Source: Myxococcales bacterium
Lineage (GTDB): Bacteria > Myxococcota > Polyangia > HGW-17 > SLPX01
Assembly (NCBI GenBank): GCA_007131745.1
Contig: SLPX01000181.1
Location: 1 to 5,559, forward strand
Direction of reading: 5' to 3'
Length of the DNA: 5,559 bases
Below are positions 1-5,559 of the stretch, piece by piece. Numbering within the stretch: the first letter of the stretch is position 1; each line of letters opens with the position of its first letter. The notes below the pieces were generated by a model. That model was not told the DNA's origin and did no database searches. It worked only from the letters and a program-made list of their open reading frames with translations. A program made the translations under genes and the position numbers.

Positions 1-1
1 A

Positions 2-1291
2 AGCGCCAAGAGTTCAAGCGCAAAAAAACCGGCGAGCAACCTGAAACCAGCCAAATCAGGGATTTATAAATATACATCAACATCCGGAACCAGAGTGTTG
101 ATAATGCCCGATCCCTCCGTGCCCGTGGCAGCGTTTCGCGCAGTATGGCTGGGAGGATTGAGAGCTGAAAAACCATCAAACAACGGAATTTTCAACCTGC
201 TTGCAGGAATGCTGTCCCGAGGAAGCTCCGGCTTTCCCGGCAACAAAGGAATTGAAAAAATCGAGAGTTTGGGGGGCGGCATGTCGGGTGCCGCAGGGCG
301 AAATACCATCGGCCTGAGGGCTGAATCTCTTTCGGAAAACTGGACCGAAGCTTTCACGGTCATAGGGGACACTCTTTTGCATCCTCTCCTTGAATCGAGC
401 GAACTTGAAAAAGAAAAAAAGAATATCATCGACGAGATCAGGTCACGGGAAGACAACCCAGCGTTCCAGGCATACCGGGAGTTCAGAAAGGCGCTCTACC
501 GCGACCATCCATACGGCATGTCGATCCAGGGCGACGAAAAATCGCTGGAAACGATTACAGGCAAGCATCTCCGCTCTTTTCAGCGGCGCTTCATGAGGCC
601 GCAAGATGGATTATTTTGCGTGGTGGGTGATGTAGATCCCGATCAGGTCGTAGATGCGATTGAACAGTTCTATCATTCGAAAGCATCGCACAGCAGGGGT
701 ATCATACGAGAAAAAGCGGTGCCGGATATTTCTCAGTCTAAAACGATCCATGTAAAAAAGCAGCGCAAACAAGCTCACATCATCATCGGATTCAAAGGTT
801 TAACTATAGGCGACGAAAAACGTTTTGCCATGGAGACGCTGACCGCTGTCTTGGCCGGCCAGGGAGGACGACTGTTTCGCCAACTCAGGGACAAAAAGGG
901 ATTAGCCTATCACGTAAGCGCAAACAACATCGAAGGTCTGGACCCCGGCTTCCTGTCCCTGTACATCGCCACCTCGCCGGAAAAAATCGATGAAGCCGTT
1001 TCGTCCATTCGTTATGAATTGGAAAAGATTCGAAAAACAGCTCTTTCATCCGACGAACTGGAGGAAACAAAAAACCGTCTGGCCGGCAACCACGCAATAT
1101 CGTTGCAGAGACGCTCTGCGTTGGCCGGCAGCATCGTGTTAAACGAATTATATGGACTTGGGTCGGATGAACATACAAAATACAGAGACAAAATACTCTC
1201 GGTGACAGCCGATGAGGTTCAGGCGTTAGCCCGAATCATTCTGAACCCGGAACGAGAGATCCTCGCTGTTGTGTCGCCGGGTCACGGTTAG
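2..1291 (+). CDS. M16 family metallopeptidase, C-terminal (non-catalytic) half, 5'-truncated
   Basis: The reading frame is open from the left edge (frame starting at base 2) to a TAG at 1289-1291, giving about 429 residues. A GTG at 95 could be called as a start, but the frame continues upstream through a Lys/Ser/Pro-rich linker, so this is most likely the second half of a protein of roughly 900 residues. The fold start (TRVLIMPDPSVPVAAF, then LGG) matches the opening strand of an M16 domain. Where active M16 domains have HxxEH, this one reads GIFNLLAGM (codons 185-211), that is NxxAG, so it cannot bind zinc there. The paired second domain keeps the typical LFRQLRDKKGLAYHV segment (about 872-916) with its Arg and Tyr. 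In two-part M16 enzymes the second half closes the chamber and helps hold peptide substrate while the first half cuts. The catalytic half and any signal peptide should lie upstream. Family assignment is confident; substrate and location are unknown. Confidence 0.9.
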   Translation, partial: SAKSSSAKKPASNLKPAKSGIYKYTSTSGTRVLIMPDPSVPVAAFRAVWLGGLRAEKPSNNGIFNLLAGMLSRGSSGFPGNKGIEKIESLGGGMSGAAGRNTIGLRAESLSENWTEAFTVIGDTLLHPLLESSELEKEKKNIIDEIRSREDNPAFQAYREFRKALYRDHPYGMSIQGDEKSLETITGKHLRSFQRRFMRPQDGLFCVVGDVDPDQVVDAIEQFYHSKASHSRGIIREKAVPDISQSKTIHVKKQRKQAHIIIGFKGLTIGDEKRFAMETLTAVLAGQGGRLFRQLRDKKGLAYHVSANNIEGLDPGFLSLYIATSPEKIDEAVSSIRYELEKIRKTALSSDELEETKNRLAGNHAISLQRRSALAGSIVLNELYGLGSDEHTKYRDKILSVTADEVQALARIILNPEREILAVVSPGHG

Positions 1292-1339
1292 GCTTTCCAA
1301 TGCCCGGATCCCGACATTGATTGAAGCGTGTTTTGAGCG

Positions 1340-3457
1340 ATGACCGATAACAAAAAAACCAGTCAAGACAAATCACTTTCCACGCCTACAAACGACCTGG
1401 GTGGATCTATAGACGAGATATCTTCACGGACGCATAAGAACAATCAAAAGGATTCGATAGCTCCCACGGAACTGCAAACACCCGCGCCTGAACAAGAATC
1501 AATACTCCGGCCGGAAGAAAATGATGCAAAAAAACACGAAAAAACCACAACACCCGCGACACAAGCCCTGATATCGGAACCCGGCGAAAAAAAATCATCG
1601 TCTTCGAGCAAAAAGGTGACGACCGAAAAACCATCGGTGGAAACACGCAAAGACACGCTTGTCGGACAAATCGTGGCCGACCGTTACCTTATTCATCACC
1701 GGGTCGGTGAGGGAGGAATGGGGGTCGTCTACAGGGCGGAACACATAGGGCTGAAAAAAGACGTCGCTGTTAAGATCCTTCTACCCGAACTTGGAGCTAT
1801 TGAAGGCGTTGTAAAGCGTTTCGAAAGAGAAGCTCGTTCAATGTCCCGGTTGGACCATCCCGGCGTCGTCAGGGTCACTGATTTCGGAAGCACCAAGGAC
1901 CACTTGCTTTTTTTGGTAATGGATTTCATCGACGGAGAGCCTCTGGGCGACCTTATAGCGCGTACAGGTCGCTTGGAACCTGGGAGAGCCGTTCATCTGG
2001 TGAGGCAGGTTCTGCTGGCTTTGGATCATGCTCACTCCCTTGGGGTGGTTCATAGGGATCTTAAACCCGACAATATTATGGTTATGAACCCGGATTCCGC
2101 TTCGGAAAACACCAAAATTCTGGATTTCGGAATAGCAAAGATCCTGGAAGATTCATCAGAAGACAAAAAACCCCTCACCGTCGCAGGCACGGTTTTCGGA
2201 ACCCCCGAGTACTTGTCTCCGGAACAAGCCGCCGGCGATCCCGCTGATATCCGCGCGGATCTTTACACAGTGGGAGTGATTCTGTACGAGCTTGTCACCG
2301 GCGAGCGTCCATTCAAGGCAAAAAACCGAATGGAACTTATCAAGAAGCACATTTCAGCCGACCCAAAACCGATCACCAATGTTTTGCCGATCTCGGAAAT
2401 CCCGGAGGATCTCGATACAGTCATCCTGAAGGCCATGGCGAAAGACCCGGACGATCGTTACCAAACGGCAATGGAACTATACAATGATCTCAGCGCCCTG
2501 CCGATGGAACACCGGGCCGTGACTTTCTGGCCGTCACAGAGTCAACCCACTGGGGTCAACCCGCTTGAGATCACTGCCGTGGGAAAGAAACCGGCCGCTT
2601 CCAAAAAGAAGTTTCATATAGCCGCCACAATAGCGGTTTTGTTGATTGTTGCCGCCGCGGCCCTGTTTTTTGTATTCAGGAGCGATAAAAAAGACAGCCC
2701 GGTCGACCAAATTGCAGCAAAAGAAGAAGCCATGGACAAGAACCTGCTTGCAGGACTGGATGAGCAGGCAAGAAAGCAGGTCCGCACAGCAAGAGCCCAC
2801 ATCAACGCGGTGAAACCCGAGCAAGCCGTGAAAATTCTTGAGCCCCTGCTCAAGGAACACGAAGAAATCGGATACATCCATTACCTGGTAGGCCGCGCCC
2901 AAATAATGCTGAAAAACATCTCCACCGGGTTGAATAGGTACGCCAGAGCGGTGGAGTTGGAACCTGTTTTGAGAAAGGACAAGCGTTTGCAGGAAGACGT
3001 TTTTCTTTTACTCACTTCAAAGATCCGCAAGCACAGAAAAGCGGCCGTCGAATTCATCGAGGATTCTCTTGCCGAAGATTCCCTGGATATCTTGGTTCGC
3101 AGCTTCGAGGAGTTGAACAATTACCAGATACTGCGGGCGACCCTCTTGATAGCGGAAAAACACGGTTTCGGAGACAAGGTGAAAAAAAACCGTTTTTACG
3201 AGCTGATGCTGCGGGATTCACCCCACTGCGCGGAAAGAGGTGAAGCCGCCAAACAACTGATGCTCAGCGAAGATGTAGAAGCGCTCCCTGCTCTTCGTGC
3301 TGCATTGGTCCGAAAACCCTGGCGTTCATACGGAAGAAAACGCTCAAACGATTGCATAAAAGATACTCTTGAAGAAGCGATAAAACGTCTTGAAACAATC
3401 GAGGAACAAAAATCCGGCCAAAAAAAAACATTTATCCGTCAGCGTGAGCCTGAGTAA
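1340..3457 (+). CDS. Membrane-anchored Hanks-type Ser/Thr protein kinase with TPR/HEAT-like C-terminal region
   Basis: This 705-residue PknB-like kinase has every catalytic landmark: glycine loop GEGGMG (123-128), Lys145 in VAVK, probable helix-C Glu164, HRDLKPDN with Asp240 and Asn245, DFG (262-264), GTPEYLSPE (287-295) and Asp307. It should therefore be active, phosphorylating Ser/Thr in the cytoplasm, with activation-loop Thr280, Thr284 and Thr288 as candidate autophosphorylation sites. Residues 1-110 are polar, low-complexity and Lys/Ser/Thr/Glu-rich, probably disordered. A lysine-rich stretch (417-424) precedes one hydrophobic helix (about 425-446), so residues 450-705 are predicted to be extracytoplasmic. 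That part starts with two TPR-like units (about 473-543) and continues as helical HEAT-like segments with cysteines at 630 and 672. There is no PASTA domain. The ATG is the only sensible start, but its ribosome site is weak. The gene follows the M16 gene by 48 bases with no visible terminator, so co-transcription is plausible. Ligand and targets are unknown. Confidence 0.95.
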   Translation: MTDNKKTSQDKSLSTPTNDLGGSIDEISSRTHKNNQKDSIAPTELQTPAPEQESILRPEENDAKKHEKTTTPATQALISEPGEKKSSSSSKKVTTEKPSVETRKDTLVGQIVADRYLIHHRVGEGGMGVVYRAEHIGLKKDVAVKILLPELGAIEGVVKRFEREARSMSRLDHPGVVRVTDFGSTKDHLLFLVMDFIDGEPLGDLIARTGRLEPGRAVHLVRQVLLALDHAHSLGVVHRDLKPDNIMVMNPDSASENTKILDFGIAKILEDSSEDKKPLTVAGTVFGTPEYLSPEQAAGDPADIRADLYTVGVILYELVTGERPFKAKNRMELIKKHISADPKPITNVLPISEIPEDLDTVILKAMAKDPDDRYQTAMELYNDLSALPMEHRAVTFWPSQSQPTGVNPLEITAVGKKPAASKKKFHIAATIAVLLIVAAAALFFVFRSDKKDSPVDQIAAKEEAMDKNLLAGLDEQARKQVRTARAHINAVKPEQAVKILEPLLKEHEEIGYIHYLVGRAQIMLKNISTGLNRYARAVELEPVLRKDKRLQEDVFLLLTSKIRKHRKAAVEFIEDSLAEDSLDILVRSFEELNNYQILRATLLIAEKHGFGDKVKKNRFYELMLRDSPHCAERGEAAKQLMLSEDVEALPALRAALVRKPWRSYGRKRSNDCIKDTLEEAIKRLETIEEQKSGQKKTFIRQREPE

Positions 3458-3480
3458 CAAGAACAGACTCAAAAACAGAA

Positions 3481-3729
3481 TCAACTCTTTTTTCTTTTCC
3501 GCCGGTTCCAGCACCATTCCAGACCTTTGCCCCCCAAATACCCCACGAAAATGAAAAACACGGCAAAAACAACCATGGGCATGTTAATCGTCCAAAACAA
3601 GAGATGGCTCTCAACCGAATGTCCGTTCTGAACCATCACCACTATACCTAAAACCACGCCGAAAAACCCAAAGATGCCTCTGGGGTGATCTTTCAGAAAT
3701 TGAACTATCCGACTCCATGTTGAATCCAT
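3481..3729 (-). CDS. Small LapA-domain (DUF1049-like) inner-membrane protein
   Basis: This 82-residue protein has two hydrophobic helices (about 17-34 and 50-67). They flank the motif typical of LapA-domain proteins: VQN, a short polar stretch, LLFWTINMP, then a second helix ending in GYLGG. The C-terminus is strongly basic (NRRKRKKS), which by the positive-inside rule puts both ends in the cytoplasm. The known relative in E. coli, LapA (YciS), works with LapB in lipopolysaccharide assembly control, but many LapA-domain proteins occur without LapB and have no known role; no LapB is visible here. The ATG is supported by a strong GGAGGA seven bases upstream. It lies 81 bases downstream of the CPBP protease gene on the same strand, and its stop is 23 bases from the stop of the converging kinase gene. 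Family assignment rests on the motif pattern only. Confidence 0.8.
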   Translation of the reverse strand: MDSTWSRIVQFLKDHPRGIFGFFGVVLGIVVMVQNGHSVESHLLFWTINMPMVVFAVFFIFVGYLGGKGLEWCWNRRKRKKS

Positions 3730-3736
3730 TTTATAA

Positions 3737-3742
3737 TCCTCC
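3737..3742 (-). promoter_or_regulatory. Ribosome binding site of the LapA-domain gene
   Basis: On the minus strand GGAGGA lies seven bases before the ATG at 3729-3727. It is a near-perfect Shine-Dalgarno match at ideal spacing and decides the start of this short gene. Confidence 0.8.
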
Positions 3743-3810
3743 GGTTTTTCCCTTCATCTCAAAGTAGATTTCCCGTTCACTTGTTTTATAAACCTTCACA
3801 AAGCCCGGTT

Positions 3811-4545
3811 TCATGCCAACCAACCCAACACGTACACATCATAGAACATATGCGTATATACAGCGATCGACAACCCCCGGTAACGATAAAGAATTCCAAA
3901 GAAAACCCCGGCCAGAATCCTGTATACCAAAGGCCACAATCCAAGCGGCTCTCCATGTGGCGGAACGTGATGCGCAAGCGCGAAAAGAACCGAGGATACG
4001 GCAAGTCCCAGCAAAACAGCCCAGAAGCTGCTTACGCTGGTGTGTTCCTCCAGCAGGTATACCATCCCACCGAAGATCAAAAGCCTGAAAACCAGTTCTT
4101 CGTGCAAACCGGCGCCCGCAGAGATAAAGAGAATGTCGAACCACTCCGACGCTGTTCCCGGAAGCAGCCCCGGAGGCTTGATCCGGAAAACAAACACCAT
4201 AAGCACCACGATCACCGTGCCCATTGTCAATGCATAGACAAGGCTTTCCAGGAAAACGGCGCCGAACATCCTGATCTTGAAATCCTCTTTCTTCCGGGCC
4301 GATAGATAGAACACGAAAAACAGCGCAACGAGCAGCCCATTGACCGCGAACACTGTCCAGGGGACGCGTGCATAGAGTTCGGCCAAAAGAACCGATACCA
4401 GGTCCACCCCGTTTCTCACGGGAGTCAGGTGGGTGCCGAAGTGATAGAAAAGCAACACCGGAAATATAAACACCACTTCGGTGACAAGGTTCGGCCTGGT
4501 GTTCATATAGACCCAGAAGTTCTTGTGCCTCCGGGCCTCAGTCAT
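3811..4545 (-). CDS. CPBP family intramembrane glutamic protease (Rce1/Abi type)
   Basis: The product is a polytopic membrane protein of 244 residues from the chosen ATG at 4545. It carries the CPBP motifs in order: EExxxR as EELVFR (Glu149, Glu150, Arg154), FxxxH as FALAH (Phe188, His192), and a final HxxxD as HMFYD (His232, Asp236). The Glu and His residues form the active site in Rce1-like glutamic proteases, so it is probably catalytically competent. About six to seven hydrophobic helices are visible, the first near residues 20-37. Family members cleave C-terminal or transmembrane peptides, process bacteriocins or give self-immunity; the substrate here cannot be told. The start is uncertain. 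The frame is open to a TTG at 4581 and has ATGs at 4563, 4545 and 4506; only 4545 has a weak GAGAG-like site at suitable spacing. It sits upstream of the LapA-domain gene and may be co-transcribed with it. Confidence 0.88.
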   Translation of the reverse strand: MTEARRHKNFWVYMNTRPNLVTEVVFIFPVLLFYHFGTHLTPVRNGVDLVSVLLAELYARVPWTVFAVNGLLVALFFVFYLSARKKEDFKIRMFGAVFLESLVYALTMGTVIVVLMVFVFRIKPPGLLPGTASEWFDILFISAGAGLHEELVFRLLIFGGMVYLLEEHTSVSSFWAVLLGLAVSSVLFALAHHVPPHGEPLGLWPLVYRILAGVFFGILYRYRGLSIAVYTHMFYDVYVLGWLA

Positions 4546-4648
4546 CTTCACTCTCGGACACATGCAGTTGATAATCCACAAAAAGAAATTTTCGGCAAGA
4601 CTTCAAAACATCAAGCGGTTCCGGAGACTGCTAAATAAAGGCCTCAAC

Positions 4649-4670
4649 ATCCCGCCACAGGATCCGGGAT
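4649..4670. repeat. Inverted repeat ATCCCG-N10-CGGGAT
   Basis: Two perfect six-base arms (4649-4654 and 4665-4670) flank a ten-base spacer. A second, overlapping dyad, GATCC-G-GGATC, lies at 4661-4671. No T-run follows on either strand, so it does not look like an intrinsic terminator. A repressor or activator site is possible given its place in a divergent gap, but a six-base arm can arise by chance. Confidence 0.3.
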
Positions 4671-4712
4671 CGGGCGAGCCTGTTCGTAGTTTCCGTCGCA
4701 TGATTTCACCTG

Positions 4713-4741
4713 TTGCAATCCTTTTCTTTTCATCCTAAAAA
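4713..4741 (+). promoter_or_regulatory. Candidate sigma70 promoter for the cyclophilin gene
   Basis: TTGCAA (4713-4718) matches four of six bases of the -35 consensus. TAAAAA (4736-4741) matches four of six bases of the -10 consensus, with an ideal 17-base spacer. Transcription would start near 4748, leaving a leader of about 45 bases before the ATG. This is a consensus-only prediction, and the region is AT-rich. Confidence 0.3.
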
Positions 4742-4771
4742 CTTCGAAAAAGCGCACCGAAAGACGCTCAC

Positions 4772-4785
4772 AGGAAGGAGAGAGG
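4772..4785 (+). promoter_or_regulatory. Ribosome binding site of the cyclophilin gene
   Basis: The purine run AGGAAGGAGAGAGG ends seven bases before the ATG at 4793 and offers several overlapping Shine-Dalgarno matches. This suggests efficient translation and fixes the start. Confidence 0.75.
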
Positions 4786-4792
4786 TAGAAAA

Positions 4793-5559
4793 ATGAAGAA
4801 AATTAAGTTTTACAAGTTTCTTACTGCATGTTCGCTCGCCGGACTCCTCACCCTGCCCTTGGGGTGCACCAGGAGAACCGGGAGGAGTGAAACCGAGGTA
4901 AAGCCCACCCAAGAGGACGAAAAGCCCGACACCCAGACGGGCGCGACAGGAGAGGCGCGCCCGGACTGGGACCAAGAAACCCCATCGGTTGAAGAAAAGG
5001 GAGAGAACCCCATGGTCCTTATGAAGACATCCATGGGCGACATCAAGATTGAGCTCTTCAAAAACAAGGCGCCCATAAGCGTGAAAAATTTCCTGCGCTA
5101 CGTGGAAGAAGGTCACTACAACGGAACGATATTCCACCGCGTAATCTCCAATTTCATGATCCAGGGCGGAGGATTCACTCCGGATCTACAGCAGAAATCC
5201 ACTCACGCCCCTATCAAGAACGAGGCCGACAACGGTCTCAAGAACACGCGCGGCACGATAGCAATGGCCAGAACCCAGGTAGTGGACAGCGCAACCGCAC
5301 AGTTTTTCATCAACGTGCAGGACAACCCCAACCTGGACCATCGAGGTCCCGGCCCGGGCTTCGGTTATGCAGTGTTCGGACGCGTCACGGAAGGGATGGA
5401 TGTCGTGGACAAGATCAGGAACGTCAAAACCGGAAGCAAGGGTCCCTTGCCAAGGGACGTGCCGCTTGAAACCGTACTCATAAAGGAAGTGGAAGTTCTC
5501 GCCTCTGAAGCGGCTACTGAAGAGGAAGAGGGAGAGGGAGAGGGAGAGGGAGAGGGAGA
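4793..5559 (+). CDS. Exported cyclophilin-type peptidyl-prolyl cis-trans isomerase, probable lipoprotein, 3'-truncated
   Basis: The frame is open from the ATG to the right edge (255 full codons, no stop), so the C-terminus is missing. A basic start (MKKIKFYK) and hydrophobic stretch (9-24) end at Cys25, giving a likely lipoprotein signal. The lipobox LPLGC has Pro at -3, which is unusual, and an alternative LTAC sits at Cys13, very early for a signal. A polar acidic linker (about 26-72) leads to the cyclophilin domain (about 74-236). Active-site segments are clear: [15 protein letters not shown] (114-128, with His115, Arg116, Phe121 and Gln124), AQFFIN (169-174) and LDH (181-183). Asn180 falls where human cyclophilin A has Trp121, so cyclosporin sensitivity is unlikely. 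Bacterial relatives (PpiA/PpiB type) speed proline isomerisation during folding; here the site would be the periplasm, tethered to a membrane. After the domain the chain becomes acidic, turning into Glu and then Gly-Glu repeats. Confidence 0.92.
   Translation, partial: MKKIKFYKFLTACSLAGLLTLPLGCTRRTGRSETEVKPTQEDEKPDTQTGATGEARPDWDQETPSVEEKGENPMVLMKTSMGDIKIELFKNKAPISVKNFLRYVEEGHYNGTIFHRVISNFMIQGGGFTPDLQQKSTHAPIKNEADNGLKNTRGTIAMARTQVVDSATAQFFINVQDNPNLDHRGPGPGFGYAVFGRVTEGMDVVDKIRNVKTGSKGPLPRDVPLETVLIKEVEVLASEAATEEEEGEGEGEGEG
5531..5559 (+). repeat. GGAGAG hexanucleotide tandem repeat at the window edge
   Basis: Four full copies plus five bases of a fifth run to the right edge. The repeat encodes alternating Gly-Glu in the cyclophilin frame. 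The surrounding run from 5519 to 5559 is purine-only on this strand (41 bases). Because the unit is six bases, copy-number change would lengthen or shorten the tail without breaking the frame. The true length is not visible. Confidence 0.85.

Larger units (their letters stand above)
4546..4792. other. Divergent intergenic region
   Basis: This gap separates the minus-strand CPBP gene from the plus-strand cyclophilin gene and should hold promoters for both. It contains a six-base inverted repeat (4649-4670), a sigma70-like promoter candidate for the plus strand (4713-4741) and a purine-rich ribosome site (4772-4785). Short open frames crossing it lack ribosome sites and recognisable content. 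I see no tRNA or other structured RNA. No convincing minus-strand promoter was found. Confidence 0.6.

Noticed and set aside
105..114. GCCCGATCCC word shared with the dyad near 4666-4675 on the opposite strand
   Set aside because: Ten-base matches are expected by chance in a window this size, and this copy lies inside coding sequence.
2534..2902. Minus-strand open frames within the kinase gene
   Set aside because: They are antisense shadows of the kinase transmembrane and TPR-like region, Cys/Phe-rich without motifs.
3440..3480. Possible terminator between the convergent kinase and LapA-domain genes (GAGT/ACTC arms)
   Set aside because: The stem is only four bases with an eleven-base loop, too weak to call a terminator.
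3730..3830. Promoter for the LapA-domain gene (TTGGCA and TATAAA words on the minus strand)
   Set aside because: The two words are 23 bases apart, too far for a sigma70 promoter; the correctly spaced hexamer matches only two of six bases.
3781..4305. Open frame of 174 codons on the plus strand, opposite the CPBP gene
   Set aside because: The product is Lys/Arg/Gln/Pro/His-rich without domains, has no ribosome site, and lies antisense to a gene with all CPBP motifs.
4700..4738. Twelve-codon ATG frame in the gap before the cyclophilin gene, a possible leader peptide
   Set aside because: There is no ribosome site before it, and the promoter candidate overlaps it so it would not be transcribed from there. 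It has no attenuator-like codon runs.
4730..5137. Minus-strand open frame of 135 codons over the start of the cyclophilin gene
   Set aside because: It is antisense to a clear signal peptide and cyclophilin domain with a strong ribosome site, and its product has no recognisable pattern.

Overview
The window carries five genes. The first is cut at the left edge and the last at the right edge. Base composition is near half GC. Hanks-type kinases with a membrane anchor and a helical-repeat tail, a LapA-like inner-membrane protein and a probable cyclophilin lipoprotein suggest a Gram-negative bacterium. I would guess the broad deltaproteobacterial/myxobacterial group, but this rests on domain style alone.

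Layout. From the left edge to 1291 (+) lies the C-terminal half of a large two-part M16 (pitrilysin/insulinase-like) metalloprotease; this half has lost the zinc-binding motif. After 48 bases comes a 705-residue Ser/Thr protein kinase (1340-3457, +) with a polar N-terminal tail, a complete kinase domain, one transmembrane helix and a TPR/HEAT-like C-terminal region. Converging on it are two minus-strand membrane-protein genes: a small LapA-domain protein (3481-3729) and, upstream of it, a CPBP (Rce1/Abi-type) intramembrane protease (3811-4545). A gap of about 250 bases separates that protease from a divergent plus-strand gene for an exported peptidyl-prolyl isomerase of the cyclophilin family (4793 to the right edge). 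The window ends inside its repetitive Gly-Glu tail.

Functional theme. All five products are likely to act at the cell envelope or in protein quality control: two proteases, a prolyl isomerase, a membrane-anchored signalling kinase and a small inner-membrane protein. The M16-kinase pair and the CPBP-LapA pair could each be co-transcribed, but the sequence does not prove a shared pathway. I see no mobile element, CRISPR array, RNA gene or obvious defence system, and nothing here makes a convincing new system. The points most worth a second look are the kinase tail with its two cysteines, the purine-only repeat at the right edge, and the dyad and promoter-like elements in the divergent gap.
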